This document shows, in pieces, positions 45,927 to 53,347 of a DNA stretch of 61,476 nucleotides. A program made the translations under genes and the position numbers. The notes beneath the pieces are model-generated. The model saw nothing but the letters and a program-made list of their open reading frames with translations. It made no database searches and was not told where the DNA came from. The stretch is from Spartobacteria bacterium (GTDB lineage: Bacteria; Verrucomicrobiota; Verrucomicrobiia; Chthoniobacterales; UBA10450): contig PNAS01000053.1 in the NCBI GenBank assembly GCA_003169695.1, positions 1 through 61,476 on the forward strand, written 5' to 3'. Numbering within the stretch: the stretch's first letter is position 1; each line of letters starts with the position of its first letter.

Positions 45927-45947
45927 CTAACGAGAATTAGACGAATG
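45925..45947 (-). other. Proximal junction of array A, candidate attI-like site
   Basis: On the minus strand CGTCTAATTCTCGTTAGATG holds an R box GTTAGAT (45925-45931) and a facing box GTCTAAT four bases upstream, the simple two-box layout of an integrase crossover site. No full attC hairpin precedes it. The same 23 bases occur inverted at 58171-58193, at the start of array B. Confidence 0.65.
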
Positions 45948-45955
45948 TTCGCAAT

Positions 45956-45994
45956 TAAAGGCGAACATTTTTTCGCCTATTTCGGGGGTTGGGG
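45956..45994 (+). repeat. Hairpin element, copy 2
   Basis: Near-copy of the element at 16908-16947 (stem GGCGA / TCGCC, then ATTTCGGGGG). Here a second, mutually exclusive hairpin is possible: AATGTTCGC (45945-45953) with GCGAACATT (45961-45969). It lies between the RND stop and the proximal junction of array A. Confidence 0.55.
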
Positions 45995-46063
45995 CGAGAA
46001 TGCCTCGCATATCGGCAGTTGTATCAATCAACGGCTCGGCGAACAAGCAAAAAGACCGTTGGC

Positions 46064-49000
46064 CTAGGCTAGATCGCGTCTAGCGGGCGCGAGTTCGCCT
46101 TTGGGATCGCGCACTTGGTTGCGTTCGGAGAAGCGCTGGATCACGTAGTAGGTAACTGGAATGAGGAAGATCGCGAGCAAGGTCGCGGCCAGCATTCCGC
46201 CGATCACCGTCGTACCCATGACGCGCCGCGCGACCGCTCCCGAACCTGTCGCCCGCCAGAGCGGGACGCAGCCGAGGATGAACGCGAACGAAGTCATGAT
46301 GATCGGCCGCAGACGCAAACGCGCGCCTTCCAGCGTCGCGTCGAGCAGCGGCTTGCCGCGCTCGTATTCGAGCTTCGCGAACTCGACGATGAGAATAGCA
46401 TTCTTGGCGGCGAGCCCGATCAACATGACCAGACCGATCTGCGCATAAACGTTGTTCTCCATCCCCCTCGCCCACAACGCCGCAAACGCGCCGAAAACGG
46501 CGATCGGCGTACCTAACAACACGCTAAAGGGCAAAGACCAGCTTTCGTAGAGCGCGGCGAGAATGAGAAAGACGAAGATGAGCGACATACCGAAAACGAC
46601 CATCGGCGAGACACCTTCCTGCGCCTTCTTTTCCTGAAACGACATCGCGGCATAGTCGTAGCCCATCTCCGGCGGCATCGTTTGCGCGAACGTGTCTTCG
46701 AGCGCTTTCATCGCCTGGATGGAACTAAAGCCCGGCGCTGCGCTCGCGTTGATCTGCGCGGCGCGGTAGAGATTGAATCGCATTGTGAACTCCGGCCCAT
46801 CGCGCGGCTGCACGTTCGTCACGGAACTGAGCGGCACCATGTCGCTGTTCGCATTGCGCACGAAGAAAAGACCGACGTTCTCCGCGCGCGTGCGGTATTC
46901 ACCTTCGGCCTGCACGAAGACCTGCCATTGGCGCCCAAAGCGGTTAAAGTAGTTGACGAAAAAGCCGCCCATGAATGTCTGGAGCGTCTGCCCGACCTCC
47001 GCAAGATCGACGCCTTGCTTGAGAACTTTGTCACGATCGACATCGATAAAGACCTGAGGGACCGAAGGCAGAAAAGTCGTTGTGGCCGACGCGATCTCCG
47101 GCCGCTTGCGAATGGCTTCGAGGAATTTGTTCAGGTTATCGCCGAGGAACCCGACATCGCGCCCGGCGCGATCCTCGAGCATGAAGGTAACACCGCCGGA
47201 CGTGCCGATGCCCGGGATCGACGGTGGTGGGAACGCGAACCCGATGCCTTCGGGAATGGCAGCCATACTCTTGTTGATGCTCTGCTTGAGCGCGGCGTAT
47301 TGCTCCTCGGGCTTTTTGCGATCGCCCCAAGGCTCGAACGTGATAAAGAAGAAGGCGTTGTAGGTGTTCTGCACGGTGCTAAGCAAGCTGAACCCGAGCA
47401 CGCTCGTGACGTGTTTCACGCCAGGCGTTTTCAATAGCACCTCTTCTACTTTGCGCGCCGCATCGCCGGTGCGTTGCAGCGATGCCGCATAGGGCAATGC
47501 GAGCGATCCATAAAGGTAACCCTGGTCCTCTTCCGGAAGGAAACCGGAAGACAAACGGGAGCCGAAGAAGCCGGCCGCGATCGCAAAGATCACGAGGAGA
47601 GTCAGGCTCCTTCCACTTTTCCGAATCGCGAGCCGGGAGGTGCTTACGTAGCGCTCGGTCGTGCGGCCGAATATTTTGTTAAACTTTGCGAAGAACCAGC
47701 CGAGCGGACCGCGCGCTGTTTTTGTCGGACGCAGCAGCATGGCGGAAAGCGCGGGGCTAAGGGTGAGCGCGTTGAACGCCGACAAGATCACCGAGATCGC
47801 GATTGTGAGCGCGAACTGCTGATAAAGCCGGCCCGTGATCCCCGGAATGAATGCAGTCGGCACGAAGACGGCCGAGAGGACCAACGCAATGCCGATGACC
47901 GGACCCGACACTTCTTCCATCGCGCGCAGCGTGGCGTCGCGCGGCGACATGCCTTCGTCGATGTGATGCTGGCACGCTTCGACGACGACAATCGCGTCGT
48001 CCACGACCAGACCGATCGCGAGCACGAGTCCAAAGAGCGCGAGCGTGTTGATCGTGAAGCCGAATAGCGGGAACACCATGAACGTGCCGATCAGCGACAC
48101 CGGCACGGCGCAAAGCGGAATGAGCGTCGCGCGCCAGCCTTGGAGAAAGACGAAGACAACAAGGATGACGAGCGCGAGCGCCTCGATCAGCGTGAAGATG
48201 ATCTCCTCCATTCCGGCCGTAACGGCCTGGGTGGTGTCGAGTGAAATCGCGTAGTTCATGTCGGATGGGAACTGCCGCGAAACGCGCGCCATCACCGCCT
48301 TCACTCCATGCGCGGCGTCGAGCGCATTCGTGCCGGGAAGCTGGTAGAGCGCGAGAATCGCCGAAGGCTTGCCATCCAGGCGACCCGCGAGGGTGTAGGT
48401 TTGTGCGCCCAGCTCGATGCGCGCGACTTCTTTGAGCCGCAGAAGCGAGCCATCGGGATTCGCGCGGATCACAATTTCTCCAAACTCCGCAATGGAAGTG
48501 AGGCGACCTGGTGAACGCACCGTGTAGGTGAACTCCTGCCCGGGCGGCGCGGGTTCACCGCCAATTTGTCCTGCCGGATTCACCGTATTCTGCGCGCTCA
48601 ATGCTTTGATGATGTCGGGAACGGTGACACTCAGTTTCGCGAGCTGGTCGGGCTTCACCCAAAGTCGCATCGCATACTGACCGGCGCCGAACACTTGCAC
48701 GTTCGAGATGCCAGGCACGCGCGTGAGCTGGTCGATCAGATTGATGTTCGCGTAGTTCGCGAGGAAGACATTGTCGTAGGTCCCTTTCGGCGAATTCAGC
48801 GCGACGAGCATGAGCGGGGCGGTCGTCGATTTCTGCACGGTCACGCCCGCGTTGATGACATCCGTCGGGAGTTGCGAGGTCGCCTGGGAAACGCGGAGCT
48901 GCGAAAGAATCTGGTCGGTGTTCGGTTCCGTCGTGATGTCGAAATTGATTGTCATGCGAATCGAGCCGTTCGCGTTGACTGACTGGATGTAGTTGCTCTT

Positions 49001-49219
49001 ATCCACGCCACTCATCTGCTGCTCGATCGGCGTCGCCACGGATTGCTCGATCGTTTGCGCGTCCGCGCCGGTGTAATTGGCGCGCACCTGGATTTCCGGC
49101 GGGACGATGCTCGGATACTGCGCAATCGGCAGTTGAATCAGCGCGACGCTGCCGACAATCGTCATCAGGATGGCAATGACGATCGCGACAATCGGCCGGT
49201 TGATGAAGAACTTCGACAT
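46064..49219 (-). CDS. RND multidrug efflux permease (HAE1 family)
   Basis: From ATG 49219 (MSKFFINRPIVAIVIAILMT) the protein is 1051 residues, the normal length. Inner-membrane pump subunit: first helix at 10-30, periplasmic porter domain at 40-330, helices at about 335-560 with the proton-relay motif GLVVDDAIVVVEACQHH near 400, second porter half at 560-860 and final helices to 1035 with LRLRPIIMTSFAFILG. A longer frame to 49336 would overlap the adaptor gene and lacks the family N-terminus. The adaptor gene ends 10 bases upstream, so they form an operon. No outer-membrane TolC-type gene is nearby. Its stop lies 117 bases from the start of array A. Confidence 0.94.
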   Translation of the reverse strand: MSKFFINRPIVAIVIAILMTIVGSVALIQLPIAQYPSIVPPEIQVRANYTGADAQTIEQSVATPIEQQMSGVDKSNYIQSVNANGSIRMTINFDITTEPNTDQILSQLRVSQATSQLPTDVINAGVTVQKSTTAPLMLVALNSPKGTYDNVFLANYANINLIDQLTRVPGISNVQVFGAGQYAMRLWVKPDQLAKLSVTVPDIIKALSAQNTVNPAGQIGGEPAPPGQEFTYTVRSPGRLTSIAEFGEIVIRANPDGSLLRLKEVARIELGAQTYTLAGRLDGKPSAILALYQLPGTNALDAAHGVKAVMARVSRQFPSDMNYAISLDTTQAVTAGMEEIIFTLIEALALVILVVFVFLQGWRATLIPLCAVPVSLIGTFMVFPLFGFTINTLALFGLVLAIGLVVDDAIVVVEACQHHIDEGMSPRDATLRAMEEVSGPVIGIALVLSAVFVPTAFIPGITGRLYQQFALTIAISVILSAFNALTLSPALSAMLLRPTKTARGPLGWFFAKFNKIFGRTTERYVSTSRLAIRKSGRSLTLLVIFAIAAGFFGSRLSSGFLPEEDQGYLYGSLALPYAASLQRTGDAARKVEEVLLKTPGVKHVTSVLGFSLLSTVQNTYNAFFFITFEPWGDRKKPEEQYAALKQSINKSMAAIPEGIGFAFPPPSIPGIGTSGGVTFMLEDRAGRDVGFLGDNLNKFLEAIRKRPEIASATTTFLPSVPQVFIDVDRDKVLKQGVDLAEVGQTLQTFMGGFFVNYFNRFGRQWQVFVQAEGEYRTRAENVGLFFVRNANSDMVPLSSVTNVQPRDGPEFTMRFNLYRAAQINASAAPGFSSIQAMKALEDTFAQTMPPEMGYDYAAMSFQEKKAQEGVSPMVVFGMSLIFVFLILAALYESWSLPFSVLLGTPIAVFGAFAALWARGMENNVYAQIGLVMLIGLAAKNAILIVEFAKLEYERGKPLLDATLEGARLRLRPIIMTSFAFILGCVPLWRATGSGAVARRVMGTTVIGGMLAATLLAIFLIPVTYYVIQRFSERNQVRDPKGELAPARRDLA

Positions 49220-49229
49220 TAGCGGCGCG

Positions 49230-50378
49230 CTACTTAGCTCCCGCCGCCGGCGCGGTAACCGGCGGATGCCACGGCTTCGGCGAAACCAGCGCGCCATCTC
49301 GCGCTTTCTGCACACCCTCGACCACGATATGATCACCGGCGTGGAGCCCGTCCTCGACGATCCACCTCTGGCCGAAAGTGCGGCCGACTTTCACGGCCTG
49401 AATGTGCACCTTGTTATCGGGACCAACGACCGCCACCTGATAGGTGCCTTGCAACTCGGTAATCGCGCGTTGTGGCACAAGCAACGCGTCATGCTTCACA
49501 TCCGTGCGAACGCTGATGCGCGCGAATTGGCCCGGGCGAAGAATATTGCCGGGATTGGGAAAGATTGCCGCGATGCGAACCGACCCGGTGCGCACATCCA
49601 CCTGATTCTCCGCCGCGAAGAGTTCCCCTTTGTGCGGGAAGTGTGAGCCATCGGACAGGATCAGTTCAAACTGGAGCTGCTTCTCGTGCTCCGCGCGTTG
49701 CGCGGGATCCGCATAACGCTGCGAGTAGGTAGTGTAACGTTGGTCGCTGACGGTGAAGTAAGCCTTGATCGGATCGACCGTGGCGACGGTCGTGAGCGCC
49801 CCGGTACTTGGGCCGACCAGATCACCGACTTGCGCTTTCGCCAATCCCGCGATGCCATCAATGGGCGATGTGATCGCGGTGAACTCGCGATTCAACTGCG
49901 CTTGGTCAACGGCCGCGGCTTGCGCTTCCACCTGCGCCTTCGCGGCCGCCGCGGCTTGCACGGCGTTATCGCGGTCCAACTCGCTGATCGCTCTGGTTTT
50001 AAACAGCTCAAGATTTCTGGCGGCCGCGAGATCCGCCTGCCGCTGCGATGCTTCGGCCTGTGCCAACGCCGCTTTCGCCTGCGCCAGGGCTGCTTCGAAA
50101 GGACGCGGATCGATCTGGAAGAGCAGGTCGCCCTTCTTTACCGCGGTGCCTTCCTTGTAGTTCTGCGAGGTGAGATAACCCTGCACGCGCGCCTGGATAC
50201 TCGCGTTCACGGACCCGTCGAGTGTCCCAACAAATTCATCGAAGATCGGCACGTCTTCCTGCTTCACATCTGTTACGAGGACTTCCGGCGGCGCCGGCGG
50301 ACCGGCAGCCTTGCGCGAGCAGGCTGGAAACGCCGCGGCCAGGCAGAGAAGCAGAAACGGGAATGCGACGCGCGCCAT
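49230..50378 (-). CDS. RND efflux periplasmic adaptor (membrane fusion protein)
   Basis: From ATG 50378 (MARVAFPFLLLCLAAAFPAC) the protein is 382 residues with a lipoprotein-type signal (cysteine near residue 20). Domains follow the MFP order: beta-barrel and lipoyl half VQGYLTSQNYKEGTAVKKGD near 85-105, a helical hairpin at 115-190 (AALAQAKAALAQAEASQRQA), second lipoyl half TSPIDGIAGLAKAQVGDLVG near 195, beta-barrel domain and membrane-proximal domain (LVPQRAITELQGTYQVAVVG). It links the RND permease to an outer-membrane channel in an AcrA/MexA-type pump. The longer frame from 50498 has an unlikely Arg-rich start. Confidence 0.92.
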   Translation of the reverse strand: MARVAFPFLLLCLAAAFPACSRKAAGPPAPPEVLVTDVKQEDVPIFDEFVGTLDGSVNASIQARVQGYLTSQNYKEGTAVKKGDLLFQIDPRPFEAALAQAKAALAQAEASQRQADLAAARNLELFKTRAISELDRDNAVQAAAAAKAQVEAQAAAVDQAQLNREFTAITSPIDGIAGLAKAQVGDLVGPSTGALTTVATVDPIKAYFTVSDQRYTTYSQRYADPAQRAEHEKQLQFELILSDGSHFPHKGELFAAENQVDVRTGSVRIAAIFPNPGNILRPGQFARISVRTDVKHDALLVPQRAITELQGTYQVAVVGPDNKVHIQAVKVGRTFGQRWIVEDGLHAGDHIVVEGVQKARDGALVSPKPWHPPVTAPAAGAK

Positions 50379-50821
50379 CAGGCACCGCAGAGTAGCCGGC
50401 CGGCATCGCCGCGCCCAGAAACATCGAGAGAGGTCGAGCTCGAAAGGCCCACCCCTTATGGCGAACGATCGCGACCTGAATCTCATAAATCGGAACATCG
50501 GAAATCCGTCGTCGTTCCTCGCGAAACTCTATGGGCCGCCGTCGACATATTTTCTGCGAATCGCATTCTTAACAAATTCGGAGGTTACGCTGCTCGACAC
50601 TCTGCTTTATTCAACCGATCTTTCCATTCGGCCAGGTAGGCGCTGCAGACGAAACCGAGCGCGCCTGGTGTTTATCGAATCTGAATATGAGATTCACGGT
50701 CGAGTCGCGGCCAAAGCGTGACGGTTTTACCTTCGCTTCGGATGCTCCGTCATTTTCGATGGGATCTGGCGAAGTAAGCGCGGCCGTCTCCTGCGCACGG
50801 TTCCGCGCTGGATCTCAGACT
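50379..50821. other. Intergenic region upstream of the efflux operon
   Basis: About 440 bases between two minus-strand genes; must include the efflux operon promoter. No TetR/MarR-type regulator gene and no clear operator palindrome were recognised. Short plus-strand frames here look like shadows. Confidence 0.45.
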
Positions 50822-52999
50822 TCAGTTCAGCGCGTAAACTTCCACGAGGGCGACCCCCGTGGTATTGTTCACACCCCGGACAATCGCGGTGTAGCTTGCC
50901 GGGGGAAGCAGCGCGACGATGGCCGACTCCAAATCATTCGATGGAGGAATCGTTGTGGCAATGATCTCGGCTTCCTGATCGCTCCGCCAATTATCATTCG
51001 AGGCGAGCAGACCACCATTGCCATCATGTAACTCGAGCGTTGGATCGGCCAACTTTCCTGCCACAGGCAACGACGGGCCAATCGCGCGGACAATTACTTT
51101 CTGCGAAGCCACCCCCGCTACGATCAGGCCGCCGATCATCACGTTGTCTCCAACGTCAACTCGGCCGCGCGTGGAGATGTCTAAAACTTTCGGACCCAAC
51201 CCTTGGTCGAGGTCGTAAACTTCGAGGAGGCCCACCCCTGTGGTATTTCCCGCGCCCCGAACAACCGCAGTGTAAGAGACGCCATTATCGTCTGACGGTA
51301 GCCTCATTAAGATAACAGATTCCTTTGGCGACGTCGGTGCGATGCCAGTGTCGATAATCTCCTGTTGGTTGGCATTGTCGGCCCAATTGTCGTCGGTCGA
51401 GATGACGGCTCCCGTAGAATCGTGTAGCTCAAGGATCGGATCCTCCAGCACGTTGGTTATTCCGCTGGCGCTGAGCGAGGGTCCTATCGCACGAATCATA
51501 ATTCGTTTGTCCGGACTGCCGCGCAGAAGGAACCCTGAGATAAGAACATCGTCTCCCACGCCTACCTGAAGGCGCGTAGCGATGTTTGCCAGGCGGTTAG
51601 GAGCAGCATTAGGCATATACTGCGCAACGAACTGCGTTTGGCTTTGCAGCCAAATGGTGTTAGCGGAAGGAGCTGTGTCCTGAACATTGCTGGTAGTTAG
51701 ATAATAGGTCTGGTTTGGAGTTAACGGCGGCACGGTCAGGATCACTGTATCTGGCTCCGAACTCATCACCGCCTCCGAGACCGAGATGTCCGGATCGACC
51801 AGGTAATAGTTGGACGCGACGGCCGCGGTAGTTGGGTCCACATGGCTGTTGAACCGCACCGCAAGATGGCTTGTATCCTGGTAGAAAAATATCGAAAGCA
51901 CCTCCAGCGGACTTGCGATCCACTGACGCAACGTAGTCATGGCCGCCTCGTCCACCACGTTCTTGGCCAGAGGCGGCATTTTCGTGTCATCCAACGCGTT
52001 GTCGCGCTGATAAAGCACCGAGCCGTCGACGTCGCGGAACCTGACAAAGGTGCCAATCAAACCCTGATTTTCCAAGGGTGTGTAAAAACGACCGTCGTAG
52101 CCCGGTCCAATGCCGCCGGGCCTATGGCACTGGGAACAATTGGCATCGATCCAGGAACGCATCCGATGTTGGACAGGCACGCTGGGATCGCTCACCGCGA
52201 CCGATTTGAGGTACGTCGGGATGTCTGCCTCATTCGGAGTCGGATTGAGGAGACCGATGTGCGCAAATGTGCGCACCTGATTGTCCGTGCGCCCCGTTTC
52301 CGGGTAGGTGAAATCTCCATTCATCTGATGCGTCTTTAGCCCGAGAACATAGTTTGCCGCGCTGTTATGACAGACCAGACATTGGTCGCGGCTGGGATAA
52401 CTCCATTCCTGGATGCGCACGGCGCCCGAACTTGTGGTGACGGCGATGTTTTCATCCAGAGCACCAGGCAAAAGGTCCGCATCGCTGTTATCGGGCCGCC
52501 ATTTGTAGGTTACGCCATAAACCGTCCCGTCTTGGTTTCGCACTAGTAACCGCGTCTCCAAACGTTTTCTCTCTCCTGTGATCTCGTTCACAGTCAGTTC
52601 GAAGTGTTTGATGAAGACGGTCCCATTGGGGAAACTCCATTCTCCGACAGGCACGAAGCTTATCTGTTCGTCGCTCGTATAGGGAGGGCCATCATTTGGG
52701 ACCGCGACCCAGCGGCTCTTAATGGCGCCGTCCGACCAAAGAGGCGAATTGACCGCATACGGGATAACGCCTGTGGATGGGGTCAAAAGGTTGAGATCGG
52801 TAAATGCGCCAGTCGCTGAAAGGACGGGTGGAAACGCAAACGCCCCGCTCGCCGGCGGCATGATGTTGTTCAAATAGGGTCCGATCGGCACCCTGGTGTC
52901 CAATCCATAAGGCGTCCCTCCGAGCACTGCGGGTGCAATCGAGCAAACGGCAATTGCGGCCCAGCGCAACCATTTACGTGACCCGATTGTATGACTCAT
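50822..52999 (-). CDS. TIGR03806-like diheme cytochrome protein with tandem C-terminal modules
   Basis: From ATG 52999 (MSHTIGSRKWLRWAAIAVCS), with GTGGAG as ribosome binding site, the protein is 725 residues and exported. Residues 30-360 match the TIGR03806-type family: YAVNSPLWSDGAIKSRWVAV near 80, FPNGTVFIKHFEL near 115 and two heme c motifs, CLVCH near 205 and CSQCH near 288, with PP-type methionine region DTKMPPLAKNV near 335. Residues about 365-460 form an Ig-like linker (LTVPPLTPNQTYYLTTSNV). Two copies of the module seen at 12-19 kb end the protein (about 470-595 and 605-725). Probably an exported redox protein; the electron partner is unknown. Confidence 0.84.
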   Translation of the reverse strand: MSHTIGSRKWLRWAAIAVCSIAPAVLGGTPYGLDTRVPIGPYLNNIMPPASGAFAFPPVLSATGAFTDLNLLTPSTGVIPYAVNSPLWSDGAIKSRWVAVPNDGPPYTSDEQISFVPVGEWSFPNGTVFIKHFELTVNEITGERKRLETRLLVRNQDGTVYGVTYKWRPDNSDADLLPGALDENIAVTTSSGAVRIQEWSYPSRDQCLVCHNSAANYVLGLKTHQMNGDFTYPETGRTDNQVRTFAHIGLLNPTPNEADIPTYLKSVAVSDPSVPVQHRMRSWIDANCSQCHRPGGIGPGYDGRFYTPLENQGLIGTFVRFRDVDGSVLYQRDNALDDTKMPPLAKNVVDEAAMTTLRQWIASPLEVLSIFFYQDTSHLAVRFNSHVDPTTAAVASNYYLVDPDISVSEAVMSSEPDTVILTVPPLTPNQTYYLTTSNVQDTAPSANTIWLQSQTQFVAQYMPNAAPNRLANIATRLQVGVGDDVLISGFLLRGSPDKRIMIRAIGPSLSASGITNVLEDPILELHDSTGAVISTDDNWADNANQQEIIDTGIAPTSPKESVILMRLPSDDNGVSYTAVVRGAGNTTGVGLLEVYDLDQGLGPKVLDISTRGRVDVGDNVMIGGLIVAGVASQKVIVRAIGPSLPVAGKLADPTLELHDGNGGLLASNDNWRSDQEAEIIATTIPPSNDLESAIVALLPPASYTAIVRGVNNTTGVALVEVYALN

Positions 53000-53347
53000 T
53001 GTAGTTTCTCCACGGTCGGATGTAATCAGGTTGGCACGCCCTAGGATAGCGATAAAAACTCTCACCGGTTGGATTCTCGCCGCCGTAAAATGCCCGCCGG
53101 CGGAGTGCAGGGCCAATTCCCAAATTATTCTTCCACGGTGATTTGCCGAGAGTGTTCCTCTTTCGTCGCACCGGCAATAACAATTCGACAGCGTTTTAGC
53201 GGTTTTTTCGGAGAACGCCAAACGCCGGGTTCGTCAGGCGGTCGGACGACGCTTGCAAACGGCAGAAAAAGTCGGCGTTTGGCGTGGGAGAAGCTTCCTT
53301 TCGAAGAATGTCGTTTTTTCACATCGGACGCGATGTGCCGCAGCCCT
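53000..53347. promoter_or_regulatory. Divergent intergenic region (diheme protein / cyclase gene)
   Basis: About 350 bases between divergent starts; expected to hold both promoters. The 53069 frame extends the cyclase protein upstream through this stretch, but the extra 93 residues are not family-like. No operator was recognised. Confidence 0.45.

Larger units (their letters stand above)
33780..45947 (-). mobile_element. Integron cassette array A (15 cassettes, CALIN)
   Basis: Fifteen gene cassettes (A1 proximal at 45.9 kb to A15 distal at 34 kb) all lie on the minus strand. Each is a single gene followed by an attC-like site with R'' (RYYYAAC) just after the stop codon and R' (GTTRRRY) just before the next gene. 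Site lengths are 93-136 bp and the two arms are inverted repeats with one unpaired base on the R'' side. No promoter is evident inside the cassettes and gaps between stop and R'' are 0-54 bases. No integrase gene is present within the window on either side. The array follows the RND operon on the same strand, so read-through from that operon is possible. Confidence 0.9.

Noticed and set aside
33780..45947. Regular repeats with similar spacing, first considered as a CRISPR array
   Set aside because: Repeats are 93-136 bp, spaced by 0.3-1.3 kb genes, have inverted arms and core ends of attC type, and no cas gene is near.
53069..53347. Upstream extension of the cyclase protein
   Set aside because: The extra 93 residues are Arg-rich and unlike the family; ATG 53348 gives the usual cyclase start.
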